64,000 nucleotides of DNA from Caenimonas soli (GTDB lineage: Bacteria > Pseudomonadota > Gammaproteobacteria > Burkholderiales > Burkholderiaceae_C). Position 1 is the first letter of the stretch. Each line of letters begins with the position of its first letter. The stretch is from assembly GCF_013155545.1 (NCBI RefSeq), contig NZ_JABJVV010000006.1:124001-188000 (forward strand). The letters run 5' to 3'. A program made the translations under genes and the position numbers. Of the stretch, positions 54,459 through 63,784 are shown one piece after another. The notes under the pieces are model-generated. The model was not told where the DNA came from, ran no database searches, and was given only the letters and a program-made list of their open reading frames with translations.

Positions 54459-55090
54459 CAAAAGCGCCTCCCGACTCCCGCACGCCCGCCGATACCGACC
54501 TGATGCTGGTCGAGCGCACCGTGGCGGGCGACCAGAAGGCGTTCGAGTTGCTGGTGTTGAAGTACCAGCGCCGGATAGAGCGGCTGATTGGACGCATGGT
54601 TCGCGACACCGACCTGGTGGAGGACATCGCCCAGGAGACGTTTATCCGCGCCTACCGGGCGCTGGCCCAGTTCCGCGGCGAGGCCCAGTTCTATACGTGG
54701 CTGTACCGGATCGCGGTCAATACCGCCAAGAAGGCGTTGGTTGACCTCAAGCGCGACCCAACGGTCTCGGAAAGCGCCCTTCGAGGCGGCGGCGACGACG
54801 AAGATGAAACTTCCGCCGTGGAGAACGAACTAACCACCGCGGAAACCCCGGAAACGGTGCTGGCCGCCAAGGAAATTGCAGCCACGGTCAACTCGGCCAT
54901 GGAAGCCCTGCCCGAAGAGTTGCGCCAGGCGGTGACGCTGCGCGAGATCGAGGGTTTGAGCTACGAAGAGATAGCGGAAGTGATGAATTGCCCGATCGGC
55001 ACCGTGCGATCCCGGATTTTCCGGGCGCGCGAAGCGATTTCGGCGAAGGTCAAGCCCATGCTGGAAAACCAGTCGGGCAAGCGCTGGTAA
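54455..55090 (+). CDS. rpoE: RNA polymerase sigma factor RpoE
   Basis: A 211-residue ECF sigma factor (sigma-E/AlgU). Region 2 includes VEDIAQETFIRAYRALAQFRG and FYTWLYRIAVNTAKKAL; region 4 includes LREIEGLSYEEIAEVMNCPIGTVRSRIFRAREAI. An acidic linker (GGGDDEDETSAVENE) separates them. The ATG at 54455 overlaps the upstream stop. It heads the envelope-stress set rpoE-rseA-rseB-mucD. Confidence 0.96.
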   Translation: MTKAPPDSRTPADTDLMLVERTVAGDQKAFELLVLKYQRRIERLIGRMVRDTDLVEDIAQETFIRAYRALAQFRGEAQFYTWLYRIAVNTAKKALVDLKRDPTVSESALRGGGDDEDETSAVENELTTAETPETVLAAKEIAATVNSAMEALPEELRQAVTLREIEGLSYEEIAEVMNCPIGTVRSRIFRAREAISAKVKPMLENQSGKRW

Positions 55091-55125
55091 AGGCGGCCAA
55101 AGCAGTGAACGGGCGAGGTGATGTG

Positions 55126-55704
55126 ATGGAAAAAATGCAAACGCAGGAATTGATATCGGCACTGGCGGACGGCCAGTTGCGGGGCGAGGCTTTCGCTCGG
55201 GGCGTCGAAGCCGCGGCTTTGGACCCCGCGGCCCGGGAGGCGTGGCACACCTATCACCTCATTGGCGACGTGCTGCGCTCCGGCGAACTGGCTGCGGGCA
55301 CCATGCCGACGGTGTTTATGAGTCGGTTGCAGTTGCGGCTCCAGGAGGAGCAAAGGATGGCTGCTGCCCGGCAGCAGCCGGCGCGGGTCGAGCCCGCGCC
55401 ACGGCTAGAAGCTGCCAATGACTCCAGCTTTCGCTGGAAGCTGGTGGCCGGCTTTGCTTCGTTTGCGGCGGTGGCCGCTATCGGCTGGACCGTGGTGGGC
55501 GGCTTGGCGGGAAAGCCCGAGCAGGGGCAGCTGGCGGGCAGCGCGGGCGGCACGGTGCTCGCAGGCAGCGAGCGCGGCGCCATGATCCGCGACCCTCGGC
55601 TGGATGAGTTCCTGGCTGCGCATCGCCAGCTCGGCGGCGCGTCCGCCCTGCAGATGCCGGCGGGCTTTCTTCGCAACGCCACGTTCGAAGGGCCCAACCG
55701 CTGA
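55126..55704 (+). CDS. rseA: Anti-sigma factor RseA (MucA-like)
   Basis: A 192-residue protein with an N-terminal RseA domain (QTQELISALADGQLRGEAF ... AREAWHTYHLIGDVLRSGE), one membrane helix at about 104-124 and a periplasmic tail. It should bind RpoE at the membrane and be cleaved on envelope stress. The ATG at 55126 follows GGCGAGG. Directly between rpoE and rseB, as in the conserved operon. Confidence 0.9.
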   Translation: MEKMQTQELISALADGQLRGEAFARGVEAAALDPAAREAWHTYHLIGDVLRSGELAAGTMPTVFMSRLQLRLQEEQRMAAARQQPARVEPAPRLEAANDSSFRWKLVAGFASFAAVAAIGWTVVGGLAGKPEQGQLAGSAGGTVLAGSERGAMIRDPRLDEFLAAHRQLGGASALQMPAGFLRNATFEGPNR

Positions 55705-55719
55705 GGCGGCGCAACGCGC

Positions 55720-56757
55720 ATGGCAGATATCGGTAAGTCGAAACTGATCGCCGCCGGCCTGTGGGCACTGGCTGCCATGGGCTTGGCGTCGGCCCAACCC
55801 GCCCCTTCGGGGCCTGCGGTCCAGCAGGCGGCGCCGGCCAATGGGAAGTATGCGGAGCGCAGCATCAGCGAGTGGCTGATGCGCATGCACGAGGCTTCAC
55901 GTCTTCGCAGCTATGTGGGCACCTTCGTGGTGTCGTCCAATACCGGCATGGCCAGTGCCCGCATCTGGCACGCCTGCGACGGCGACTTGCAAGTCGAGCG
56001 GGTCGAGTCACTGACGGGTGCGCCGCGCTCCACCTTCAGGCGCAATGACGAAGTGGTGACCTTCCTGCCGGAAAGCCGCATCGCGCGCACCGAAAAGAGG
56101 GAATCGCTTGGCCTGTTCCCCGATCTGCTGAAGTCCAGCGAAACGTCGATCCCCGAGTTCTATGCGGCCCGCCGCGTCGGTGCAGACCGGGTTGCCGGCT
56201 TCGAAACCGACGTGGTGCAACTCGCCCCCAAGGACAACCTGCGCTTTGGTTATCGCATCTGGAGCGAAAAGAAAACCGGTCTGGTGGTCAAGCTGCAGAC
56301 GGTAGATGCCGAGGGCAACGTGCTCGAGCAGGCGGCCTTCTCCGAACTCCAGCTCGATGCGCCGGTGCGCATCGACAAGCTCAGCCAGATGATGGCGGCC
56401 ACGGACGGCTGGCGCATCGAGAAGGTCGAGGCTGCGAAGACCACGGCCGGCGCGGAAGGCTGGCAGCTCAAGGCCGCCGTGGCCGGCTTCAAGCCGATCA
56501 GCTGCTACAAGCGGCCGGGCTCCGGCGCGCCGGCGCCCGAGGGCACGATGCAATGGATTTTCTCGGACGGCCTCGCGTCGGTCTCGCTGTTCGTCGAAGC
56601 CTATGACCGCCAGCGGCACGTCCAGGAAGGCCTGTTCGCAAGCGGCGCGACCCAGACGCTGACGCGGCGCATCCAGGACTGGTGGCTCACGGCGGTGGGG
56701 GAAGTGCCCCCGCAAACACTGAAAGCCTTCGCGCAGAGCCTTGAGCGGCGCAAATAG
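55720..56757 (+). CDS. rseB: RseB/MucB periplasmic regulator
   Basis: A 345-residue exported protein with signal sequence (about residues 1-26) and the MucB/RseB two-domain fold (SISEWLMRMHEASRLRSYVGTFV at the start of domain 1; WQLKAAVAGFKPISCYKRP and FSDGLASVSLFVEAYD in domain 2). It binds RseA and lipoproteins or mislocalised LPS in homologues and guards RseA from proteolysis. Confidence 0.93.
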   Translation: MADIGKSKLIAAGLWALAAMGLASAQPAPSGPAVQQAAPANGKYAERSISEWLMRMHEASRLRSYVGTFVVSSNTGMASARIWHACDGDLQVERVESLTGAPRSTFRRNDEVVTFLPESRIARTEKRESLGLFPDLLKSSETSIPEFYAARRVGADRVAGFETDVVQLAPKDNLRFGYRIWSEKKTGLVVKLQTVDAEGNVLEQAAFSELQLDAPVRIDKLSQMMAATDGWRIEKVEAAKTTAGAEGWQLKAAVAGFKPISCYKRPGSGAPAPEGTMQWIFSDGLASVSLFVEAYDRQRHVQEGLFASGATQTLTRRIQDWWLTAVGEVPPQTLKAFAQSLERRK

Positions 56758-56855
56758 GCCCCCACGTAAGCCGTATGCAGAGGTTGGTGACGCACTGCCG
56801 ATCGAACCATTCCCGCGCTTTTTATTCTCAGCATTTATCTGATTGAAAGGTCGAC

Positions 56856-58322
56856 ATGTTCAAGATCGATTGGAAAACACTGCGCGCCTATGGCTTGGTG
56901 ATCGCGCTGGCGGTCTTCGGCACCGTGGCGCTGATGCCGGCGAAGCCCGTTGTCGCGCAGGGCCGCTCCTTGCCCGATTTCACCGACCTGGTCGAGCAGG
57001 TCGGGCCGTCGGTGGTCAACATCCGCACGCTAGAGCGCGCGCGAACCAGCGGTGCCGCCCCCGGGGCGGTCGACGAGGAAATGCAGGAGTTCTTCCGGCG
57101 CTTCTTCGGCCAGCCCATGCCGGGCGCTCCGCGCCAGACGCCACGCCCGAATCGGCCGCAACCCGAAGAGGAACAGCCGCGCGGTGTCGGCTCGGGCTTC
57201 ATCCTGACCACGGACGGATTCGTGATGACCAACGCCCACGTGGTGGAGGGCGCCGATGAGGTCCTGGTCACGCTGCCGGACAAGCGGGAATTCAAGGCAA
57301 AGATCGTGGGCTTCGACAAGCGCACCGACGTGGCCGTCGTGAAGATCGAGGCCACCGGCCTGCCCGCCGTCAAGGTCGGCGACATCACGCGCCTGAAGGT
57401 CGGCGAATGGGTGATGGCCATCGGTTCACCCTTCGGCCTGGAAAACACCGTCACGGCCGGCATCGTCAGCGCCAAGCAGCGCGACACCGGCGACTACCTG
57501 CCGTTCATCCAGACCGACGTGGCGATCAACCCGGGCAACTCGGGCGGCCCGCTGATCAACATGCGTGGCGAGGTGGTGGGCATCAACAGCCAGATCTATT
57601 CGCGCTCGGGCGGCTTCATGGGGATCTCGTTCGCCATCCCGATCGACGAGGCCATCCGCGTCAGCGAGCAGCTGCGCGCGTCGGGTCGCGTGTCCCGCGG
57701 CAAGATCGGCGTGCAGATCGACCAGGTGACCAAGGACGTGGCCGAATCGATCGGGCTGGGCAAGCCGATGGGCGCCCTCGTGCGCAGCGTCGAAAGCGGT
57801 TCGCCGGCGGACAAGGCGGGCGTGGAAGCGGGTGACATCATCACCAAGTTCGACGGCAAGGTGATCGAGAAGGCGTCGGACTTGCCGCGCATGGTGGGCA
57901 ACACCAAGCCCGGCGCGCGCAGCACCATGACGGTGTTCCGCAGGGGTGGTTCGCGCGACCTGAACGTCACGATCGCGGAAATCGAACCCGAGAAGCCGGT
58001 GCGCCGTATCGCCGACAAGGACGACAAGCCCAAGGGCTCCGCGGCTGCGCAGTCGATCGGCCTCGCCGTGAGCGAGCTCACCGACGCTCAGAAGAAAGAA
58101 CTCAAGATCAAGGGGGGCGTGAAGGTCGAGTCGGTTGCGGAAGGTGCGGCACGGGCCGGCATCCGCGAGGGCGACATCATCGTGGCCCTGGGCAATACCG
58201 AGATCGGCAGCGTGAAGGAATTCGACGCCATAGTGGCCAAGGTGGACAAGAGCAAACCCATTCCAGTGCTGCTGCGCCGGGGTGAGCTGGCGACGTACCT
58301 GCTGATCCGGCCGGCACGCTAG
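56856..58322 (+). CDS. mucD: DegP/MucD-type periplasmic serine protease
   Basis: A 488-residue Do-family protease. A signal sequence ends near AQ (35). The triad is H128 (TNAHVVEG), D158 (KRTDVAVVK) and S229 (NPGNSGGPL). Two PDZ domains follow at about 270-365 and 395-485. It degrades misfolded envelope proteins and ends the RpoE operon. The 98-base gap after rseB may contain its own promoter. Confidence 0.95.
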   Translation: MFKIDWKTLRAYGLVIALAVFGTVALMPAKPVVAQGRSLPDFTDLVEQVGPSVVNIRTLERARTSGAAPGAVDEEMQEFFRRFFGQPMPGAPRQTPRPNRPQPEEEQPRGVGSGFILTTDGFVMTNAHVVEGADEVLVTLPDKREFKAKIVGFDKRTDVAVVKIEATGLPAVKVGDITRLKVGEWVMAIGSPFGLENTVTAGIVSAKQRDTGDYLPFIQTDVAINPGNSGGPLINMRGEVVGINSQIYSRSGGFMGISFAIPIDEAIRVSEQLRASGRVSRGKIGVQIDQVTKDVAESIGLGKPMGALVRSVESGSPADKAGVEAGDIITKFDGKVIEKASDLPRMVGNTKPGARSTMTVFRRGGSRDLNVTIAEIEPEKPVRRIADKDDKPKGSAAAQSIGLAVSELTDAQKKELKIKGGVKVESVAEGAARAGIREGDIIVALGNTEIGSVKEFDAIVAKVDKSKPIPVLLRRGELATYLLIRPAR

Positions 58323-58340
58323 GCATAGCTTCAAAGGCGC

Positions 58341-58375
58341 AAAGCCCCAGCCCGCGGTCGGGTTTGGGGCTTTTC
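58341..58375 (+). terminator. Intrinsic terminator after mucD
   Basis: AAGCCCCA-GCCCG pairs with CGGGT-TTGGGGCTT around a CGGT loop, followed by TT. It lies 18 bases past the mucD stop and ends the rpoE operon. Confidence 0.75.
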
Positions 58376-58716
58376 CATGTGGGATGACGAAAAAAATACG
58401 GCCGCCGAAAAATATTTTTCTGGCTCGTGAATGGTGATTTATGTTTGCGCGCGCTAACTTTTGGAGAGGCTAACTACGTTTTTGGATAGAATCGCGAGGT
58501 CTCATCGGCAATTAGCGGCATATAAGAATCCGCGTAAACCACCATGCGGGACGCATACCAGTGGTGCACAGCCGATCCACAGATCGCCCACAAGTTGTCC
58601 CAAAGCTTGCCCCCTTATTTTGTTGATAAGTTGTGAATAACATTCCTGTTGCTGGTCTGCAACGACCCCGTTTGGCGTCGGCCTTGGCTGTACGCCCTGG
58701 GCTTTTTGCCTACAAT

Positions 58717-58790
58717 GAAGCTCCAACTATCGCAGTTGCCATAGATTGTTGGTTCAGGGCGCGTCACTACTCGACGCGCCCTTTTTTCTT
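58717..58790 (+). ncRNA. Candidate small RNA upstream of lepA
   Basis: A TACAAT -10 hexamer (58711-58716) is followed about 40 bases later by a perfect 9-bp terminator hairpin with a T-tract, defining a transcript of roughly 70 nt with no open frame. The -35 is weak (TTGGCT is 21 bases upstream of the -10). It could be a stand-alone small RNA or an attenuated lepA leader. The Rfam family cannot be decided by eye. Confidence 0.45.
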
Positions 58791-58792
58791 TT
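58757..58792 (+). terminator. Strong intrinsic terminator before lepA
   Basis: GGGCGCGTC (58757-58765) and GACGCGCCC (58773-58781) form a perfect 9-bp GC-rich stem with a seven-base loop, followed by TTTTTTCTTTT. There is no gene between it and the mucD terminator, so it must end an independent transcript. Confidence 0.88.
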
Positions 58793-58832
58793 CCGCGCCC
58801 GTTTGAATTCAATCACTTAAGCGTTCCCGTTG

Positions 58833-60644
58833 ATGAATCACATCAGAAACTTTTCGATCATCGCGCACATCGACCACGGCAAATCCACGCTCGCCGACCG
58901 CTTGATCCAGCGTTGCGGCGGCCTGTCGGACCGGGAGATGGAAGAGCAGGTGCTCGACTCGATGGATCTCGAGAAAGAGCGTGGGATAACCATCAAGGCG
59001 CAGACTGCTGCACTGCGCTACAAAGCGCGTGACGGGCAGGTCTACAACCTGAATCTGATCGACACGCCGGGCCACGTGGATTTCTCGTACGAGGTTTCGC
59101 GCTCGCTGTCCGCATGCGAGGGGGCGCTGCTCGTGGTGGACGCCAGCCAGGGGGTGGAAGCGCAGACCGTCGCCAACTGCTACACCGCGCTCGACCTCGG
59201 TGTCGAGGTCGTGCCGGTACTCAACAAAATGGATCTGCCGCAGGCCGACCCGGACAACGCCAAGGCGGAAATCGAGGACGTGATCGGCATCGACGCCGCC
59301 GATGCGATTCCATGTTCAGCCAAGACCGGCATGGGCATCGATGAGATCCTCGAAGCCGTGGTGGCCCGCATCCCGGCGCCGCGCGGCAATCCCGACGGCC
59401 CGCTTCGCGCCATGATCATCGACAGCTGGTTCGACACCTATGTGGGCGTCGTCATGCTGGTGCGGGTCGTGGACGGCCGCCTCGGCAAGGGTGAGCGGAT
59501 CAAGCTCATGGCCACCGGCGCGACCTACAACGCCGACAACCTGGGCGTCTTCACGCCCGCCAGCGAACCACGCGACTCGCTCGAAGCCGGGCAGGTCGGG
59601 TTCATCATCGCCGGCATCAAGGAACTGCAGGCCGCGAAGGTCGGCGACACCGTCACGCTGATCAAGTCCGGCACGGGCGGCGCGGCCGCTACCGCCACCG
59701 AGGCGCTGCCCGGTTTCAAGGAAATCCAGCCGCAAGTGTTCGCCGGGCTGTACCCGACGGAGGCCAACCAGTACGACTCGCTGCGCGACGCCCTGGAGAA
59801 GCTCAAGCTCAACGACGCTTCGCTCCACTATGAGCCCGAAGTCAGCCAGGCGCTGGGCTTCGGTTTTCGCTGCGGCTTCCTGGGCCTGCTGCACATGGAG
59901 ATCGTGCAGGAGAGGCTCGAGCGCGAATTCGACCAGGACCTGATCACCACCGCGCCAAGCGTGGTCTACCAGGTGCTCAAGGCCGACGGCGAAATGATCA
60001 TGGTGGAGAACCCGTCCAAGATTCCGGACCAGGGCAAGGTCACCGAGATCCGCGAACCCATCGTCACGGTGCACCTGTACATGCCCCAGGAATACGTGGG
60101 GCCGGTCATGACGCTGGCCAACCAGAAACGCGGCGTGCAGCTGAACATGGCCTACCACGGCAAGCAGGTCATGTTGACCTACGAGCTGCCGCTCGGCGAG
60201 ATCGTGCTCGACTTTTTCGACAAGCTCAAGTCGGTCAGCCGCGGCTATGCCTCGATGGACTACACCTTCAAGGAGTTCCGCGCCTCCGACGTGGTCAAGG
60301 TCGACATCCTGCTCAACGGCGAGAAGGTCGATGCCCTGTCGATCATCGTGCACCGCAGCCAGTCCCAGTACCGCGGACGGGCGGTGGTGGCCAAGATGCG
60401 CGAGATCATCAGCCGGCAAATGTTCGACGTGGCGATCCAGGCGGCCATCGGTGCGAATATCATCGCCCGCGAAACCATCAAGGCGCTGCGCAAGAACGTG
60501 CTGGCAAAATGCTACGGCGGCGATATCAGCCGCAAGCGCAAGCTCCTCGAAAAACAAAAAGCAGGCAAGAAACGAATGAAGCAGATCGGTTCGGTAGAAG
60601 TCCCCCAGGAAGCGTTCCTCGCTATCCTGCAGGTGGAAGAATGA
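58833..60644 (+). CDS. lepA: Elongation factor 4 (LepA)
   Basis: A 603-residue translational GTPase. G1 is [11 protein letters not shown]3 is DTPGHVDF and G4 is NKMD. The EF-G-like domains are followed by the LepA-specific C-terminal domain ([24 protein letters not shown], landmark near 565-590). The ATG at 58833 is preferred to the TTG directly before it. It is upstream of lepB, the standard pairing. Confidence 0.97.
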   Translation: MNHIRNFSIIAHIDHGKSTLADRLIQRCGGLSDREMEEQVLDSMDLEKERGITIKAQTAALRYKARDGQVYNLNLIDTPGHVDFSYEVSRSLSACEGALLVVDASQGVEAQTVANCYTALDLGVEVVPVLNKMDLPQADPDNAKAEIEDVIGIDAADAIPCSAKTGMGIDEILEAVVARIPAPRGNPDGPLRAMIIDSWFDTYVGVVMLVRVVDGRLGKGERIKLMATGATYNADNLGVFTPASEPRDSLEAGQVGFIIAGIKELQAAKVGDTVTLIKSGTGGAAATATEALPGFKEIQPQVFAGLYPTEANQYDSLRDALEKLKLNDASLHYEPEVSQALGFGFRCGFLGLLHMEIVQERLEREFDQDLITTAPSVVYQVLKADGEMIMVENPSKIPDQGKVTEIREPIVTVHLYMPQEYVGPVMTLANQKRGVQLNMAYHGKQVMLTYELPLGEIVLDFFDKLKSVSRGYASMDYTFKEFRASDVVKVDILLNGEKVDALSIIVHRSQSQYRGRAVVAKMREIISRQMFDVAIQAAIGANIIARETIKALRKNVLAKCYGGDISRKRKLLEKQKAGKKRMKQIGSVEVPQEAFLAILQVEE

Positions 60645-60719
60645 GCCCCCACGCTCGCTGTCGCTCGCTGCCCCCCGAGGGGGCCAATGCCGCCCTAGAG
60701 GCGGCTCGTCGGGCGGCAT
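60645..60719 (+). repeat. GC-rich dispersed repeat, copy A
   Basis: Starts GCCCCCACG, has the palindromic core TGCCCCCCGAGGGGGCC and ends with CCTAGAGGCGGCTCGTCGGG. The same ordered blocks recur at 63689-63770. It fills the whole lepA-lepB spacer, from one base after the lepA stop to the lepB start. Confidence 0.75.
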
Positions 60720-60720
60720 C

Positions 60721-61689
60721 ATGATGCCGGTGCTCACGGCCGCGGTTCTCGCGGCCTTCGTCGGCTATGCCGGAGCCTGGTACTTCGGCGCGGTCGAAGG
60801 CAACTTCGCCTTGCTGCTGTTCCTGGCGACGGTGGTCACCGGCATCTATTGGCTGGCCGAGCGCCTGTACTTCCTGCCGCAGCGCCGCAAGGCGGCCGCC
60901 GTGCTGGACGAACAGTTCTCCCAGCGGCGAGCCGGCCTCGCAGCCCAGGGAATCACCCAGGTCGACGGCGACGTGGCCCCGGCGCGACAGCGGCTATTGA
61001 TGCAGCCGTGGTGGCTGGACTGGACCGCCGGCCTGTTCCCGGTGATCCTGGCGGTTTTTGTGCTGCGCTCCTTCCTGTTCGAGCCGTTCAAGATTCCCTC
61101 CGGCTCCATGATCCCGACGCTGCTGGTCGGCGACCTGATCCTGGTCAACAAGTTCACCTACGGTGTTCGGTTGCCCGTCGTCAACATCAAGCTGACCGAA
61201 GGTACCCCGCCGCAGCGCGGCGACGTGATGGTGTTCCGCTACCCGCCCAAGCCGAGCCTGGACTACATCAAGCGCGTCATCGGCGTGCCGGGCGACGAGG
61301 TCGCGTACCTCAACAAGCAGCTCACCGTCAACGGCCAGCCGGTGCCCAAGAAGGCGTTGCCGGACTTCTTCGACGACGACGCCATGCTTTATTTCAAGCA
61401 GTTCGAGGAGACGCTGGGAGACAAGCGCCTGCGCATCCTCAACGACGAGGGGCGTCCGGCTTTCATTCCCGGTGTCGAGAACTTTCCGTATAAGCAGGAT
61501 TGCCGTTACAGTGTCGAGGGCGTGGTGTGCAAGGTCCCGCAGGACCACTATTTCATGATGGGCGACAACCGCGATAATTCGCTCGACTCGCGCTACTGGG
61601 GTTTTGTGCCTGACCGCAATATCGTCGGCAAGGCCTTTTTCATCTGGATGAATTTCGGCAGCTTCAAGCGGATCGGGTCGTTTGAATAA
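60721..61689 (+). CDS. lepB: Signal peptidase I
   Basis: A 322-residue leader peptidase with two N-terminal membrane helices (about 4-20 and 28-45), a third hydrophobic segment (about 100-118) and a periplasmic catalytic domain. The nucleophile serine is in IPSGSMIPTLLVGD and the lysine base in DYIKRVIGVPGD; box E is MGDNRDNSLDSRYWGFV. Its start directly abuts the repeat element. Confidence 0.96.
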   Translation: MMPVLTAAVLAAFVGYAGAWYFGAVEGNFALLLFLATVVTGIYWLAERLYFLPQRRKAAAVLDEQFSQRRAGLAAQGITQVDGDVAPARQRLLMQPWWLDWTAGLFPVILAVFVLRSFLFEPFKIPSGSMIPTLLVGDLILVNKFTYGVRLPVVNIKLTEGTPPQRGDVMVFRYPPKPSLDYIKRVIGVPGDEVAYLNKQLTVNGQPVPKKALPDFFDDDAMLYFKQFEETLGDKRLRILNDEGRPAFIPGVENFPYKQDCRYSVEGVVCKVPQDHYFMMGDNRDNSLDSRYWGFVPDRNIVGKAFFIWMNFGSFKRIGSFE

Positions 61690-61719
61690 TTCTTATTTTC
61701 CTGCAGAGGGTGTTAGCAC

Positions 61720-62082
61720 ATGAAGCGTCGAGTCAAGTCAAGCCAGTCCGGTATCTCCTTCATCAGCCTGCTGGTCGTAGTGGGCGTGCTGGCCTGTTTG
61801 GGCATATTGGCCGCACAGGCCTTCCCGACGGTGGTGGAATACCAGGCCATCCTCAAGGCCGTGCAGAAATCCTCGAGCGGCAACACCGTGGCCGAGGTCA
61901 GGCAGATATTCGAGAGAGCGGCAGCGATCGACGATATCAAGTCGATCACCGGCAAGGACCTGGAAGTCTCCAAGAACGGCGACCAGGTCGTGGTGAAGTT
62001 CGCCTACAACAGGGAAATCCACATGTTCGGCCCGGCCTACCTGCTCCTGAAATACGTCGGTCAGTCAAAACCGTCGAGATAG
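61720..62082 (+). CDS. DUF4845 protein
   Basis: A 120-residue protein with one N-terminal membrane helix resembling a pilin-like anchor ([21 protein letters not shown]) and a small periplasmic domain. DUF4845 members sit between lepB and rnc in many beta- and gamma-proteobacteria; function is unknown. An interaction with signal peptidase is only a guess from synteny. Confidence 0.85.
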   Translation: MKRRVKSSQSGISFISLLVVVGVLACLGILAAQAFPTVVEYQAILKAVQKSSSGNTVAEVRQIFERAAAIDDIKSITGKDLEVSKNGDQVVVKFAYNREIHMFGPAYLLLKYVGQSKPSR

Positions 62083-62092
62083 TCAGGTCAGC

Positions 62093-62776
62093 GTGGATGG
62101 CCAACTTATTGCACTGCAAGCGCGCTTGCAGCACCGGTTCTCAGACCCGCAGCTGCTGGCGCGGGCGCTGACGCACCGCAGCTTCTCGGCCGACCACAAC
62201 GAGCGCCTCGAGTTCCTGGGCGACTCGGTCCTCAACCTCGCGGTCGCAGCGCTGCTGTATGACCGCCTCAAATCCCTGCCCGAGGGCGACCTGTCCCGGG
62301 TCAGGGCGAATCTGGTCAAGCAGGAAACGCTGCATCAGCTCGCCGTCGGGCTGGGCCTGCCCGAAGTCCTGCGCCTGGGCGAGGGCGAGACCCGTTCCGG
62401 CGGCAGCCGCAGGCCTTCGATCCTGGCCGATGCGCTCGAGGCGCTGATCGGCGCCGTGCATCTCGACTCCGGCTATGGGGCGGCCGAAGCGCTGGTGCAC
62501 CGCCTGTTCCAGGACGTCGAGATCAATCCCAACATGGCGGCGACGGCCAAGGATCCCAAGACCGAGTTGCAAGAATGGCTGCAAGGCCGCAAGATGAAGC
62601 TGCCCATCTATCGGGTGGCGGCGACGCTCGGCGCGGCCCACAAACAGACGTTCGACGTGGAATGTGAAATTTCCGAACTCGGCGCGGTGGAGCGCGGCAT
62701 CGGAGCATCGCGCCGGGCCGGCGAACAAGCGGCAGCCGCCGCCATGCTCCTGGCCCTGAAGGCCAAAGGGAAGTAA
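62093..62776 (+). CDS. rnc: Ribonuclease III
   Basis: A 227-residue double-strand-specific RNase. The signature [10 protein letters not shown] is at 36-45 and the second acidic cluster is in [14 protein letters not shown] dsRNA-binding domain covers about 155-224 ([18 protein letters not shown] ... [16 protein letters not shown]). The start is GTG at 62093; it stops exactly before era. Confidence 0.97.
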   Translation: MDGQLIALQARLQHRFSDPQLLARALTHRSFSADHNERLEFLGDSVLNLAVAALLYDRLKSLPEGDLSRVRANLVKQETLHQLAVGLGLPEVLRLGEGETRSGGSRRPSILADALEALIGAVHLDSGYGAAEALVHRLFQDVEINPNMAATAKDPKTELQEWLQGRKMKLPIYRVAATLGAAHKQTFDVECEISELGAVERGIGASRRAGEQAAAAAMLLALKAKGK

Positions 62777-63682
62777 ATGGAAACCACCACCCAGCGCTGC
62801 GGCCTGATCGCCATCGTCGGCAAGCCCAACGTCGGCAAGTCGACGCTGCTCAACGCATTGGTCGGGCAGAAGATCAGCATCACTTCCAACAAGGCCCAGA
62901 CCACCCGGCACCGCATCACCGGCATCCGAACCGTGGGCGCGGCGCAGTTCGTGTTTGTGGATACGCCGGGCTTCCAGACCCGCCACAGCACGGCGCTGAA
63001 CAAGTCCCTGAACAAGACCGTCGTGGGCGCGATCAGCGACGTCGACCTGGTCCTGTTCACCGTCGAGGCGGGCAAGTTCACCCCGGCCGACGCCAAGGTG
63101 CTGTCCCTGCTCAAACCCGGAATCCCGGTCCTGCTCGTGGCGAACAAGCTCGACGAAGTCCATCGTCGCGGCGACATTGCGCCCTGGCTGCAGGAGATGC
63201 AGAAGCGCCACGCCTTCACCGAGTTCGTGCCCATGTCGGCCAAGAACGCCAAGGACGTCGAACGTCTGTTTGGCATCTGTGAAAAGTACCTCCCCGAGCA
63301 GCCCTGGTGGTATGCCGAGGACGAGCTGACCGACCGCAGCGAGAAGTTCCTGGCGGCCGAAACGGTGCGCGAGAAGCTGTTTCGCTTCACGGGCGATGAG
63401 TTGCCCTATACCTCCACGGTGGTGGTGGACAAGTTCGAGGAAGAACCCAGCCCCAAGCACAAGCGGATGGTGAAGATTTCCGCAACCATCGTGGTCGAGC
63501 GCGACGGGCACAAGGCCATGGTCATCGGCGAGAAGGGCGAACGGCTCAAGCGCATAGGCACGGAGGCCCGCCAGGAGCTGGAAAAGCTGATGGATGCCAA
63601 GGTGTTCCTGGAGATCTGGGTCAAGGTGCGCTCCGGCTGGGCCGACGACGAAGCCCGGGTGCGCAGCTTCGGCTACGAGTGA
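62777..63682 (+). CDS. era: GTPase Era
   Basis: A 301-residue ribosome-assembly GTPase that binds the 16S rRNA 3' end. G1 GKPNVGKS is at 15-22, G3 is DTPGF, G4 is NKLD and the C-terminal KH domain contains [13 protein letters not shown]. It follows rnc with no gap, the usual rnc-era-recO order. Confidence 0.97.
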   Translation: METTTQRCGLIAIVGKPNVGKSTLLNALVGQKISITSNKAQTTRHRITGIRTVGAAQFVFVDTPGFQTRHSTALNKSLNKTVVGAISDVDLVLFTVEAGKFTPADAKVLSLLKPGIPVLLVANKLDEVHRRGDIAPWLQEMQKRHAFTEFVPMSAKNAKDVERLFGICEKYLPEQPWWYAEDELTDRSEKFLAAETVREKLFRFTGDELPYTSTVVVDKFEEEPSPKHKRMVKISATIVVERDGHKAMVIGEKGERLKRIGTEARQELEKLMDAKVFLEIWVKVRSGWADDEARVRSFGYE

Positions 63683-63688
63683 AATGTT

Positions 63689-63770
63689 GGCCCCCACGTT
63701 TGCCGCTACGCGGCTGCTCTGCCCCCCGAGGGGGCCCAGATGCCCTAGGGGCGGCCCGTCGGGTACCTGA
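63689..63770 (+). repeat. GC-rich dispersed repeat, copy B
   Basis: Shares with copy A the ordered blocks GCCCCCACG, TGCCCCCCGAGGGGGCC and CCTAG-GGCGGC-CGTCGGG, with a longer and different first inter-block segment. It fills most of the era-recO spacer. A possible remnant of the first block, GGCCCCCACG, occurs at 56758 just after the rseB stop. Confidence 0.75.
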
Positions 63771-63784
63771 GCGGCTTGGCCCTC

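Larger units (their letters stand above)
58323..58832. other. mucD-lepA intergenic region
   Basis: A 510-base gene-free, relatively AT-rich stretch. In order it holds the mucD terminator (58341-58375), an AT-rich tract with TAGAAT (58487) and TATAAG hexamers, a DnaA-box-like TGTGAATAA (58632-58640), a candidate small RNA with promoter and strong terminator (58711-58792) and the lepA ribosome-binding region. No open frame of note is present. Confidence 0.7.

Noticed and set aside
59316..60737. 473-residue open frame antisense to lepA
   Set aside because: Mirror of the LepA codon bias, no homology.
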